NCBI RefSeq assembly: GCF_004000215.1
Contig: NZ_RBVY01000015.1
Location: 1 to 39,446 of the forward strand
Reading direction: 5' to 3'
DNA length: 39,446 bases
From: Nitratireductor alexandrii
GTDB lineage: Bacteria > Pseudomonadota > Alphaproteobacteria > Rhizobiales > Rhizobiaceae
Position numbers and translations under genes: made by a program. A model generated the notes under the pieces. It was not told the DNA's origin. It did no database searches and saw nothing but the letters and a program-made list of their open reading frames with translations. This document shows, one piece after another, positions 24,280 to 35,434 of this stretch. Positions within the stretch are counted from its first letter, which is position 1, and each line of letters begins with the position of its first letter.

Positions 24280-27242
24280 GTGCCGCCGGCGACAGACCGC
24301 GCGACGACGGCCGCGCCTGGTTCGGCGCGCCGGCGCGTGCGATCAACGCACCGTCGGCCGAAGAGGCAGCCGAGCAGCTCGAAGCGCTCGGCGAATCCGC
24401 GCGCGAGGCCGATCTGCCGCGACTGGCCGCGCTTGCCGGCTCCGATACGCCGCTCGCCGCCTTTCTGGCGGGTGTGTTCGCCCTGTCGCCCTATTTGCGC
24501 GACGTCGCCCGGCGCGACCCGGCGATCCTGGAGCGCCTGTTCGAGCAGCAGGCGGATGCAAGGCTCGAAACCCTGTTCGGCGAGATCGAAAACCTCGCAT
24601 GCGGCGGCGATGCGACCGAGGCCGGCCTGATGGCGCAGTTGCGCCGGCTGAAGGCCGAGGCGCATTTTTTGATCGCGCTGTGCGACATTGCCGGCGCCTG
24701 CGATACCCGCACAACGGTCATGCGGTTGAGCCGCCTGGCCGACGCTGCGATTGGCGCGGCGGTCCGCTTCCTGCTGCGCGAGGCGCACGACAAGGGCAAG
24801 CTCGCTCTGCCCGACCCGGACGATCCCGAAACCGGCTCGGGCTGGGTGCTGCTGGGCATGGGCAAGCTCGGCGCGCACGAGCTCAACTTTTCCTCCGACA
24901 TCGACCTGATCGCGTTTTTCGACCCCGAGGCGCCGGCGGTCGGCGACCCTTATGAGGCGACGGACCTGTTTTCACGGCTGACGCGCCGGTTGGTGCGTAT
25001 CCTGCAGGACCGCACCGAGCACGGCTACGTCTTCCGCACCGATCTGCGCCTGCGGCCCGATCCCGGCTCGACCCCGCTCGCCATTCCGGTCGAGGCGGCG
25101 CTCAACTATTACGAAAGCCGCGGGCAGAACTGGGAACGCGCGGCCATGATCAAGGCGCGCCCGGTCGCCGGCGACCGCAAGGTGGCGGCGCATGTGCTCA
25201 AGGAGCTGACGCCCTATGTCTGGCGCAAATATATGGACTACGCCGCGATCGCCGACGTCCATTCGATCAAACGCCAGATCCATGCCCACAAGGGGCACGG
25301 CGAGATCGCCGTGCGCGGCCACAACGTCAAACTCGGCCGCGGCGGCATCCGCGAGATCGAGTTTTTCGTCCAGACCCAGCAACTGATCGCCGGCGGCCGG
25401 TTTCCGGAACTGCGCGGGCGCGAAACGGTGCCGATGCTCGCCTGTCTGGCCGAACGGGGCTGGATCTCGGACGAGGCGCGCGACACGCTGTCGGCGCGCT
25501 ACTGGTTCCTGCGCGACATCGAACACGCGCTGCAGATGATGACCGACGAACAGACCCATACGCTGCCGGAGGACGACGGCGGGCTCGAGCGGGTTGCGCG
25601 GCTGCGCGGCTTCGCCTCCATCGAGGATTTTTCGCAGGCGTTCCGGGCCGCGCTCAAGGATGTGGAAGATCATTATGCCGCGCTGTTCGAAAGCGCCCCC
25701 CAACTGTCCAGCGGCGTCGGCAACCTGGTCTTCACCGGCGATGTCGACGATCCCGGCACGCTCGAGACGCTGAGCAATCTGGGCTTCGAACGGCCGAGCG
25801 ACATTTGCCGCGTCATCCGCACTTGGCATTTCGGCCGCTATCGCGCCACCCAGTCGGCCGAAGCGCGCGAAAGGCTGACCGAGCTGACGCCGGCGCTGCT
25901 GGAGGCCTTCGGCGCCACCAGGCGGGCCGACGAGGCGATCCTGCGCTTCGACGAGTTCATGCGCGGCCTGCCGGCCGGCATCCAGCTTTTCTCGCTGCTG
26001 CAGTCCAATCCCGGCTTGTTGCGGCTGCTCGCCACCATCATGGGCGCCGCGCCGCGTCTGGCCGCCATCATCACCCGCCGTCCGCACGTCTTCGACGGCC
26101 TGCTCGATCCCGGCTTGTTGTCTGAACTGCCCAACAAGGCCTATCTGGCCGCCCGGCTCGACGCCTTTCTGGCGGGCGCGGTCGCCTATGAGGAGACGCT
26201 CGACCGGCTGCGCATTTTCGCCGCCGAACAGAAATTCTTGATCGGCATGCGGCTTTTGACCGGCGCGATCGACGCGACCCGCGCCGGCAAGGCGTTCTCC
26301 GATCTCGCCGATCTGACGATCGGTGCCGCGCTCGACGCGGTCTCGGCCGAATTCGCCAGCCGCCACGGCACGGTTTCCGGCGGCCGCGTCGCCATATTGG
26401 GCATGGGCAAGCTCGGCAGCCGCGAATTGACCGCGGGCTCGGATGTCGATTTGATCCTGCTCTACGACCATGACGAGAAGGCCGAGGATTCCTCGGGCGC
26501 CAGGCCGCTCGCGCCGTCGCACTATTTCGCCCGTTTCACGCAACGGCTGATCGCCGCCGTCTCCGCGCCGACGGCCGAGGGCGTGCTCTACGAGCTCGAT
26601 CTGCGCCTGCGGCCGTCCGGCAACAAGGGCCCGGTCGCCACCCATATCGACGCGTTCCGCAACTATCAGCGCAAGGACGCCTGGACCTGGGAGCGCATGG
26701 CGCTGACCCGCGCGCGCGTCGTGGCCGGCGATCCCGGTTTTGGCGAGGCGGTGGCGGCGGAAGTCGAGGCGCTGCTCGCGATGCCGAGCGACAGGCAGAA
26801 GGTGTTCGGCGACGCCCGCGACATGCGCGCGCTGATCGAGGACGAAAAGCCGCCGCGCGGCCTGTGGGACCTGAAGCTCGTTCCCGGCGGTCTGATCGAC
26901 CTCGAATTCATCGCCCAGACGGCCGTGCTGACCGGCGGATTGGCCGGCGAGCGCTCGACGGCGACCGCGGACCTGCTTGCACGCCTGGCGCCGGATTTCT
27001 GCGCACCGCAAATGCGCGACGAGCTGGTCGAGGCGTTTGCCCTGTTCATGGGGCTGACCCAGGTGACGCGGCTTTGCCTGACCGGCGAGATCGAACCGGA
27101 CGACATGCCGCCGGGTTTGGCCGATCTGATGCTGCGCAACACCGATCTGCCCGAACTGAAGATATTGGAGGCGCATATCGAAGAGACGTCACGGCGCGTT
27201 CGCACCCATTTCGACGCGCTGTTTCGTGGGACGCATGGCTGA
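24276..27242 (+). CDS. glnE: GlnE, glutamine synthetase adenylyltransferase/deadenylylase
   Basis: This 988-residue two-headed enzyme adds or removes AMP on glutamine synthetase in response to PII proteins and glutamine. Both nucleotidyltransferase cores are present: LGMGKLGAHELNFSSDIDLI at about 191-210 (deadenylylase half) and LGMGKLGSRELTAGSDVDLI at about 706-725 (adenylylase half). Each has its following Arg-rich strand (YVFRTDLRLRPDPG and LYELDLRLRPSG). GRGGIREIEFFVQTQQL and PGGLIDLEFIAQTAVL are the paired GlnD_UR-like signatures. The GTG start overlaps the upstream kinase gene. Full family length and both active sites suggest a functional bifunctional enzyme. Confidence 0.97.
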   Translation: MSAAGDRPRDDGRAWFGAPARAINAPSAEEAAEQLEALGESAREADLPRLAALAGSDTPLAAFLAGVFALSPYLRDVARRDPAILERLFEQQADARLETLFGEIENLACGGDATEAGLMAQLRRLKAEAHFLIALCDIAGACDTRTTVMRLSRLADAAIGAAVRFLLREAHDKGKLALPDPDDPETGSGWVLLGMGKLGAHELNFSSDIDLIAFFDPEAPAVGDPYEATDLFSRLTRRLVRILQDRTEHGYVFRTDLRLRPDPGSTPLAIPVEAALNYYESRGQNWERAAMIKARPVAGDRKVAAHVLKELTPYVWRKYMDYAAIADVHSIKRQIHAHKGHGEIAVRGHNVKLGRGGIREIEFFVQTQQLIAGGRFPELRGRETVPMLACLAERGWISDEARDTLSARYWFLRDIEHALQMMTDEQTHTLPEDDGGLERVARLRGFASIEDFSQAFRAALKDVEDHYAALFESAPQLSSGVGNLVFTGDVDDPGTLETLSNLGFERPSDICRVIRTWHFGRYRATQSAEARERLTELTPALLEAFGATRRADEAILRFDEFMRGLPAGIQLFSLLQSNPGLLRLLATIMGAAPRLAAIITRRPHVFDGLLDPGLLSELPNKAYLAARLDAFLAGAVAYEETLDRLRIFAAEQKFLIGMRLLTGAIDATRAGKAFSDLADLTIGAALDAVSAEFASRHGTVSGGRVAILGMGKLGSRELTAGSDVDLILLYDHDEKAEDSSGARPLAPSHYFARFTQRLIAAVSAPTAEGVLYELDLRLRPSGNKGPVATHIDAFRNYQRKDAWTWERMALTRARVVAGDPGFGEAVAAEVEALLAMPSDRQKVFGDARDMRALIEDEKPPRGLWDLKLVPGGLIDLEFIAQTAVLTGGLAGERSTATADLLARLAPDFCAPQMRDELVEAFALFMGLTQVTRLCLTGEIEPDDMPPGLADLMLRNTDLPELKILEAHIEETSRRVRTHFDALFRGTHG

Positions 27243-27303
27243 AAGCCGGGATGCACGGCCATGCTCCGTTCGCAACGGGGGCGACCACCCAAAGGAGCAA
27301 ACG

Positions 27304-27777
27304 ATGAAGACGAGAACCAATGCGGCGATGACCTTCCTGGCTTTGGCCGGCCTGCTCGGCGCCGCCACCGCCCAGGTCCAGGCCCAGGACGACGACATGC
27401 GGCAGGGCTGGAAGGGCGGCCACGGCCACGGCATGCGCCTGGAACGCGCCGACGCCGATCGGAGCGGCGACCTCACCTTCGAGGAATATGCCGCCACGAT
27501 CGACGCCAGGCTCGCCAATGCCGATGCGGATGGCGACGGCCAGATGACGGTCGGCGAAATCGCCGACGAGATCGTGCGCATCCGCGCCGAACGCCAGGCA
27601 CGGCGCCTGATCCGGCGTTTCGACGTCAATGGCGACGGCGCGCTGACGGCGGACGAGATCGAAAATCGTCAACGCAAGATGTTCGCGCTTCTCGACCGTA
27701 ACGATGACGGTGTGATCGACCGGTCCGAGATGCCGCGGCGCGGCAAGGGCCATCACCGCCGGCACCGCCCGCAATAG
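27304..27777 (+). CDS. Secreted four-EF-hand calcium-binding protein
   Basis: This 157-residue protein has a signal peptide (about 1-27, ending TAQVQAQ) and four canonical 12-residue EF-hand loops at 50-61, 74-85, 107-118 and 131-142. Each starts with Asp and ends with Glu (for example DADGDGQMTVGE and DVNGDGALTADE). His/Gly-rich stretches flank them (WKGGHGHGMR, GKGHHRRHRPQ), which might bind transition metals. AAAGGAG at 27291-27297 supports the ATG at 27304. Export to the periplasm is inferred. A strong hairpin follows directly, ending the plus-strand block. Such calcium sensors are common in rhizobia; their partners are mostly unknown. Confidence 0.9.
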   Translation: MKTRTNAAMTFLALAGLLGAATAQVQAQDDDMRQGWKGGHGHGMRLERADADRSGDLTFEEYAATIDARLANADADGDGQMTVGEIADEIVRIRAERQARRLIRRFDVNGDGALTADEIENRQRKMFALLDRNDDGVIDRSEMPRRGKGHHRRHRPQ

Positions 27778-27784
27778 CCAAGAG

Positions 27785-27816
27785 AATGCCCGGGAGCCCC
27801 CCGACTCCCGGGCATT
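27785..27816. terminator. Bidirectional terminator between convergent genes
   Basis: A perfect 12-bp stem (AATGCCCGGGAG / CTCCCGGGCATT) with an 8-base loop sits 7 bases after the EF-hand gene stop and 25 bases from the 3' end of the converging kinase gene. The symmetrical position suits termination from both sides. U-tracts are absent or weak. Confidence 0.7.
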
Positions 27817-27841
27817 GCCGTGGCCCCCGCCACCGGCGGCC

Positions 27842-30166
<2,325 letters not shown>

Positions 30167-30217
30167 AGGCTTCTCGCCTCTCAATGTCCCCGAAAAGATC
30201 CGGCTACGCCGCACGCC

Positions 30218-30249
30218 CGAATCGCTATTAAAGAATCAAACGCGATTCG
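30218..30249. repeat. Inverted repeat upstream of the PleC-like gene
   Basis: CGAATCGC at 30218-30225 and GCGATTCG at 30242-30249 form a perfect 8-bp inverted repeat around a 16-base AT-rich spacer. The repeat lies 51-84 bases ahead of the kinase start, in the 149-base gap behind pepN. The surrounding 100 bases are notably AT-rich for this genome. A regulator operator within the pleC promoter is the likeliest reading; a hairpin ending pepN transcription is possible. Confidence 0.4.
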
Positions 30250-30315
30250 CCTTGTCCAGAGCCGGGAGGCGAAATTCGTAAAATTTTAAGGTTTTCGGCC
30301 GGGCGATTCGCGCGC

Positions 30316-32964
30316 TCAGGCGAGTGTCCGCTCGACGATGTCGCGCAGATCGACCGACAGCCCGTCGGCAGAGGCCAGACGCAGCAGCGCCTCGCGCGCC
30401 ACGGCCTTGCGCTCCGGTTCCAAGGACCGCCAGGATCGCAGCGCCGTTGCCAGCCGCGCCGCGACCTGCGGGTTCTTGCGGTCGACCGCGAGGATGATGT
30501 CGCCGAAAAAACGGTAACCTTCGCCGTCGGCGCGATGAAATCCGGTCTGGTTGGCGCTGGAAAAGGTTCCGACCAGGGCGCGCAGCCGATTCGGGTTGGC
30601 GACCGAGAAGGCGGGGTGAGCGGCAAGCGCGCGCACCGCTTCGAGCGTTTCCGGCCCGGGCGCGGCGGCCTGGATCTGGAACCATTTGTCGAGCACCAGC
30701 GGATCGTCGCGATAGCTGCGCTCGAAATCCGCCAGCGCCTGCATCGTTTCGGCGCTGCCGGCGTGGCGGTTGACGAGTACGGCGAGCGCGGCCGCCCGGT
30801 CGGTCATGTTGGTGGCCCCGGCATAGTGTTGCGCCGCCGGCGCGGCGTCGGCACCGCGGGCCGCCAGATAGTCGAGCAGCACGTTCTTCAGCGCCCTGCG
30901 TCCTGCGCTTTCGGCGTCCGGGCTGAACGGTCCGGCCTGCGACATCTCAGCGTGCAGCGCCTCGAAGTCGGCGCCATGCGCGTGTGCGATCGCTTGCACC
31001 AGCAGGGTCCGTGCCGCCAGGATCGCGTCGGGGTCGATATTGCTGCCCATCTCGCGCGCAATGTCGGCTTCGCTGGGCAATGTCAGCGCCAGCGCCCGAT
31101 AGGCCGGCTCCAGCGCGTCGTCTGCGGCGATATCGCCGCACAACGCCACCAGATCCTCCGGCAGCACGGCGTCGCGGCCGCCGCGGATATGGCGCGCGCT
31201 GCGGATCAGCGTATCGACCAGCAGCGTGTTGAGCGCCTGCCAGCGCCCATAGAGGTCGCCGTCGTGGCGCGCCAGAAACAGCCGGTCGGCGCGTTTTTCC
31301 TCGACCGACAGCGTCACCGGCGCCGAAAAGCCCCGATTGAGGGACAGCCGCGGCCGTTTCGCGATTCCCCCGAACCGCAGCCTGTGCTTGCGTTTGCGCA
31401 AATGGATGACGCCGTCCCTGACGGTCGCCCCCTCGACGTGATCCCAGCCCATATCCGCGCCGTCCGGCCCGACCAGGCCGAAGGCCAGCGGGATATGCAT
31501 CAGGCGCTTGCGGCTCTCGCCCGGCGTCGGCGGAACCGACTGCTCGATCTCCAGCACCAGTTCCTTGTCGGCGGCCGAATAGCTGGCCTTGGCGGTGACG
31601 TTGGGCGTGCCGGCCTGCTGGTACCACAGGAAGAATTGCGACAGGTCCTGGCCGGAGACGTCCTCGAACGCCCTGACGAAATCCTCCACCGTCGCCGCCT
31701 CGCCGTCATGGCGCTCGAAATAGAGATCCATGCCCTGCCGGAACGTTTCCGCGCCGACGACGGTGCGGATCATGCGCACGACTTCCGACCCTTTTTCGTA
31801 GACGGTCGCGGTGTAGAAATTGTTGATCTCGCGATAGCGGCGCGGGCGCACCGGATGGGCCAGCGGCCCCTGGTCCTCGGGAAATTGATGCCCTTTCAGA
31901 AGCCGCACCTCGGCGATGCGCTTGACCGCGCGCGAGCGCTGGTCGGCGGAGAATTCGTGGTCGCGATAGACGGTTAGCCCCTCCTTCAGGCAGAGCTGGA
32001 ACCAGTCGCGGCACGTGATGCGGTTTCCCGTCCAGTTGTGGAAGTATTCGTGCGCGATGATCGCCTCGATATTGGCGAAGTCGGCGTCGGTGGCGGTGTC
32101 TTCGTCGGCAAGCACATATTTGTCGTTGAAGATGTTGAGGCCCTTGTTCTCCATCGCGCCCATGTTGAAGTCGGATACGGCGACGATGTTGAACACGTCG
32201 AGATCGTATTCGCGCCCGAACACCGTCTCGTCCCAGATCATCGAGCGTTTCAGCGCGTCCATGGCATAGGCGGTGCGGCCTTGCTTGCCGTGCTCGACAT
32301 AGATGCTGAGCTCGACCGGCCGGCCCGAGCGCGTGACGAAGCGGTCCTTGACGACCGCGAGGTCGCCGGCGACCAGGGCGAACAGATAGGACGGCTTGGG
32401 AAAGGGATCGTGCCAGACGGCGAAATGGCGGCCGTCGGGCAGGGGGCCGGTTTCGCCCGGATTGCCGTTGGACAAAAGCAGGGGCGCCGACCCGCGATCC
32501 GCCTCGATGCGCACCGTGTAGACCGACAGGATGTCCGGCCGGTCGAGGAAATAGGTGATGCGGCGAAACCCCTCGGCCTCGCATTGCGTGCAGTAGACGC
32601 CGTTGGAGCGGTAGAGCCCCATCAGCGCCTCGTTGCCGGCCGGTGCGAGTCGGGTCGTGACGGTGAGCGTGAAGCTGCGGGCCGCAGGCGGCGCATGCAG
32701 GCTCAGCCGGTCTGGAGAAACCGTGTAGTCGTCCCCGGAGACCGGCGCCCCGTCGATTTCGAGCGAGACCAATTCAAGCCCGTCGCCATCGAGCACCAGC
32801 GGCGTCTTGGCCGCCCGCGCGCCGTCGCGCCGTTCGATCGACAATTGGGCGACGACGATCGTCCGATCGGGGTCGAGCCGGAAGGTCAGGTCGGTCTCGG
32901 GGATAAGATAGTCGCAGGGCCTGTAGTCCTCGAGTTTAAAAACCTGACCGGTATCCGAACGCAT
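30316..32964 (-). CDS. pepN: Aminopeptidase N (M1 family zinc metallopeptidase)
   Basis: This 882-residue aminopeptidase is of the bacterial PepN type and releases N-terminal amino acids from peptides in the cytosol. The zinc site is HEYFHNWTGNRIT (His305, Glu306, His309) with the third ligand Glu328 in LKEGLTVYRDHEF. The exopeptidase motif GAMENKGLNIFN lies at 269-280. QFFLWYQQAGTP and the C-terminal helical domain (DUF3458-type) complete the family layout. The start at 32964 has AGGAAAGG upstream on the minus strand; a longer frame to 33027 adds no family sequence. It is transcribed toward pleC and away from the CoxL-like gene. Confidence 0.96.
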   Translation of the reverse strand: MRSDTGQVFKLEDYRPCDYLIPETDLTFRLDPDRTIVVAQLSIERRDGARAAKTPLVLDGDGLELVSLEIDGAPVSGDDYTVSPDRLSLHAPPAARSFTLTVTTRLAPAGNEALMGLYRSNGVYCTQCEAEGFRRITYFLDRPDILSVYTVRIEADRGSAPLLLSNGNPGETGPLPDGRHFAVWHDPFPKPSYLFALVAGDLAVVKDRFVTRSGRPVELSIYVEHGKQGRTAYAMDALKRSMIWDETVFGREYDLDVFNIVAVSDFNMGAMENKGLNIFNDKYVLADEDTATDADFANIEAIIAHEYFHNWTGNRITCRDWFQLCLKEGLTVYRDHEFSADQRSRAVKRIAEVRLLKGHQFPEDQGPLAHPVRPRRYREINNFYTATVYEKGSEVVRMIRTVVGAETFRQGMDLYFERHDGEAATVEDFVRAFEDVSGQDLSQFFLWYQQAGTPNVTAKASYSAADKELVLEIEQSVPPTPGESRKRLMHIPLAFGLVGPDGADMGWDHVEGATVRDGVIHLRKRKHRLRFGGIAKRPRLSLNRGFSAPVTLSVEEKRADRLFLARHDGDLYGRWQALNTLLVDTLIRSARHIRGGRDAVLPEDLVALCGDIAADDALEPAYRALALTLPSEADIAREMGSNIDPDAILAARTLLVQAIAHAHGADFEALHAEMSQAGPFSPDAESAGRRALKNVLLDYLAARGADAAPAAQHYAGATNMTDRAAALAVLVNRHAGSAETMQALADFERSYRDDPLVLDKWFQIQAAAPGPETLEAVRALAAHPAFSVANPNRLRALVGTFSSANQTGFHRADGEGYRFFGDIILAVDRKNPQVAARLATALRSWRSLEPERKAVAREALLRLASADGLSVDLRDIVERTLA

Positions 32965-33124
32965 GCGCCGACCTTTCCTGGAGCGCGCCCCCGCCGTTGC
33001 CGGTTTCGGCCTGACGTGGCACAACAAATTCGTTCGCCTGCCCTTTACACGACACGGCGGCTCGACAAAACTGAGGCGTGGCTTACCCCGCCCTGGTTCT
33101 CCAAAGCAACGATCGGACTATGAC

Positions 33125-35434
33125 ATGACGGTGTTGACGCCGAAATTCGGAATGGGCGCTTCGGTCCTGCGCGTCGAGGACGCCGCCTTCATCACCGGCA
33201 AGGGCCGGTACACGGACGATTTTGCGCCCGAGGGCACGCTGCACGGTTACGTGCTGCGCTCGCCGATGGCCAATGCCGGGTTCGAGATCGCTTCGACGGA
33301 CGCCGCCAGGGCCGCGCCCGGCGTGCACCTGGTGCTGACGGGCGCCGATATCGCCCATCTCAACCCGCTGAAATCGCCGGCCATGCAGCGCCAGCCCGAC
33401 GGCACGCGCGCGCCGACCCGCGATATTCCGATCCTGTGCCGGGACCAGGTGCGTTATGTCGGCGACGCGATCGCCTTCGTCGTCGCCGAAAGCCGGGCCC
33501 AGGCCCAGGACGCCGCCGAGCTGATCGATGTCACCTATGAGGACCGGCCGGCGATCGCCGCCACCGCCGACGCCCTCAACGCCGGCGCGCCGCTGGTGTG
33601 GCCCGAGGCCGGGTCCAACAAATCCTTCGAATATCTGCTCGGCGAGCGCGACAAGGCCGAGGCCGCCTTCGCCAAGGCGACGCGCTTTGCCCGTATCGCC
33701 TTCCACAACAACCGGCTTGTCTGCAACTATATGGAGCCGCGCGCCGCGCTGGGTGAATGGCATGCGGACGAGGACCGCTTGGTGCTGACCACCGGCTCGC
33801 AGGGCGTGCATTCCATGCGCCGCATCATCGCCGAGCAGGTGTTCGCCATGCCGGCCGAGAAGCTGCGGGTGGTGACGCCCGATGTCGGCGGCGGGTTCGG
33901 ACCCAAGACCTTCGTCTATCGCGAATACCCGCTGGTCCTGGAGGCGGCCAAGCGTCTCGGCCGTCCGGTCAAGTGGACCGGCGACCGGGCGGAGCATTTC
34001 ATGACCGACGCGCAGGGGCGCGACAATCAGGTAGAGGCGGAAATGGCCATGGACGACGACGGTCGCTTCCTGGGCCTGCGGGTCGCCATCGTCGCCAATA
34101 TGGGCGCCTACAATTCCCAGTACGGGCCGTTCATCCCGTTTGTCGGCGCCACCATGTCGACCGGCGTCTACGATATCGAGGCCCTCGACGTTTCGATCAC
34201 CGGCGTGTTCACCAACACCTGCCCGGTCGACGCCTATCGCGGCGCCGGACGGCCGGAAGCCGCCTTCTTGTTGGAAAAGCTGGTCGACGAATGCGCGCGC
34301 GAGATCGGGCTGGCGCCCGACGAGATCCGGCGGCGCAATTTCATCCGCCCGGAGCAGTTTCCCTATCGTACCCAGACCGGGCGTCTTTACGATGTCGGCG
34401 AGTTCGAGGGCCATATGGACCAGGCAATGGAGCGGGCCGACTGGACCGGCTTTGCCGCGCGCGCGGCCGACTCGCGTGCCCGTGGCCGGCTGCGCGGGAT
34501 CGGCATGGCGACCTATATCGAGGCCTGCGCCTTCGCCGGCTCCGAGCCGGCCCATGTCGAGTTGAACGGCGACGGCACGGTGACGCTCAGGATCGGCACC
34601 CAGTCGAACGGGCAGGGGCATGCCACCGCCTATGCGCAATTCGTGTCGGAAAAGCTCGATCTGCCGATCGACCGTATCACGGTGCATCAGGGCGACACTG
34701 ACGCGCTTGCCGCCGGCGGCGGCACCGGCGGTTCGCGCTCGATCCCGCTCGGCGGGGTGTCGGCCGCGCGCGCCGGCGAGGATCTTGCCGGCAAGATCCG
34801 CAAGATCGCCGCCGACGAGCTGGAAGCGGCCGCCGCCGACATCGAACTCGTCGATGGCACGGCGCGCATCGTCGGCACGGACCGGTCGATGGACTTTGCC
34901 TCGATCGCCAAGGCGGCCAGCAAGCCCGAGGACTTGCAGGGCATGGGCGAGTTCGTCCAGGACGAGGCCACCTATCCGAACGGCACCCACATCTGCGAAC
35001 TCGAAATCGAGCCGCAAACGGGCGACGTCGAAATCCTGGCCTACACCATCGTCGACGATTTCGGCGCCACGGTGAACCCGCTGCTTCTGGCCGGCCAGGT
35101 CCATGGCGGCGTGGTTCAGGGTGCGGGCCAGGCCCTTGTCGAAGACACCGTCTACGCCGAGGACGGCCAGCTCATCACGGCGAGCTTCATGGACTACGCC
35201 ATGCCGCGCGCGGACGACGTGCCGTCCTTTTCCTTCGAGACCCGCAACGTGCCGTCGACCACCAATGCGCTCGGCATCAAGGGGGCCGGCGAGGCCGGCA
35301 CGATCGGCGCCACACCGGCGGTGATGAACGCCGTCACCGACGCGCTTTATCGCGGCTACGGCATCCGCCATATCGACATGCCGGCCACGCCGTCGCGTGT
35401 CTGGCAGGCGATCAAGGACGCTGCCACGGCGTGA
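33125..35434 (+). CDS. CoxL-like molybdopterin-binding hydroxylase subunit (form II)
   Basis: This 769-residue large subunit is of the xanthine dehydrogenase/CO dehydrogenase family. The N-terminal domain has EDAAFITGKGRYTDDF. The molybdenum cofactor domains show VVTPDVGGGFGPKTFVYRE, TQSNGQGHATAYAQFVSE and the catalytic Glu723 in KGAGEAGTIG. The active-site loop reads AYRGAGR at 370-376, the form-II signature. True aerobic CO dehydrogenase (form I) has AYRCSFR, so oxidation of CO is unlikely and the substrate is unknown. No gene for the FAD (CoxM) or iron-sulfur (CoxS) subunit lies beside it. The permease gene downstream overlaps its stop, suggesting co-expression. Confidence 0.92.
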   Translation: MTVLTPKFGMGASVLRVEDAAFITGKGRYTDDFAPEGTLHGYVLRSPMANAGFEIASTDAARAAPGVHLVLTGADIAHLNPLKSPAMQRQPDGTRAPTRDIPILCRDQVRYVGDAIAFVVAESRAQAQDAAELIDVTYEDRPAIAATADALNAGAPLVWPEAGSNKSFEYLLGERDKAEAAFAKATRFARIAFHNNRLVCNYMEPRAALGEWHADEDRLVLTTGSQGVHSMRRIIAEQVFAMPAEKLRVVTPDVGGGFGPKTFVYREYPLVLEAAKRLGRPVKWTGDRAEHFMTDAQGRDNQVEAEMAMDDDGRFLGLRVAIVANMGAYNSQYGPFIPFVGATMSTGVYDIEALDVSITGVFTNTCPVDAYRGAGRPEAAFLLEKLVDECAREIGLAPDEIRRRNFIRPEQFPYRTQTGRLYDVGEFEGHMDQAMERADWTGFAARAADSRARGRLRGIGMATYIEACAFAGSEPAHVELNGDGTVTLRIGTQSNGQGHATAYAQFVSEKLDLPIDRITVHQGDTDALAAGGGTGGSRSIPLGGVSAARAGEDLAGKIRKIAADELEAAAADIELVDGTARIVGTDRSMDFASIAKAASKPEDLQGMGEFVQDEATYPNGTHICELEIEPQTGDVEILAYTIVDDFGATVNPLLLAGQVHGGVVQGAGQALVEDTVYAEDGQLITASFMDYAMPRADDVPSFSFETRNVPSTTNALGIKGAGEAGTIGATPAVMNAVTDALYRGYGIRHIDMPATPSRVWQAIKDAATA

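Noticed and set aside
24972-27176. Long minus-strand frame opposite glnE
   Set aside because: No ribosome site or domain; both GlnE active sites lie on the plus strand.
30220-30295. CtrA binding site (TTAA-N7-TTAA) upstream of the PleC-like gene
   Set aside because: The TTAA elements present are about 58 bases apart, not spaced by 7.
33083-35371. Long minus-strand frame opposite the CoxL-like gene
   Set aside because: Mirror frame of a high-GC gene; the plus-strand product has clear family motifs and the antisense product has none.
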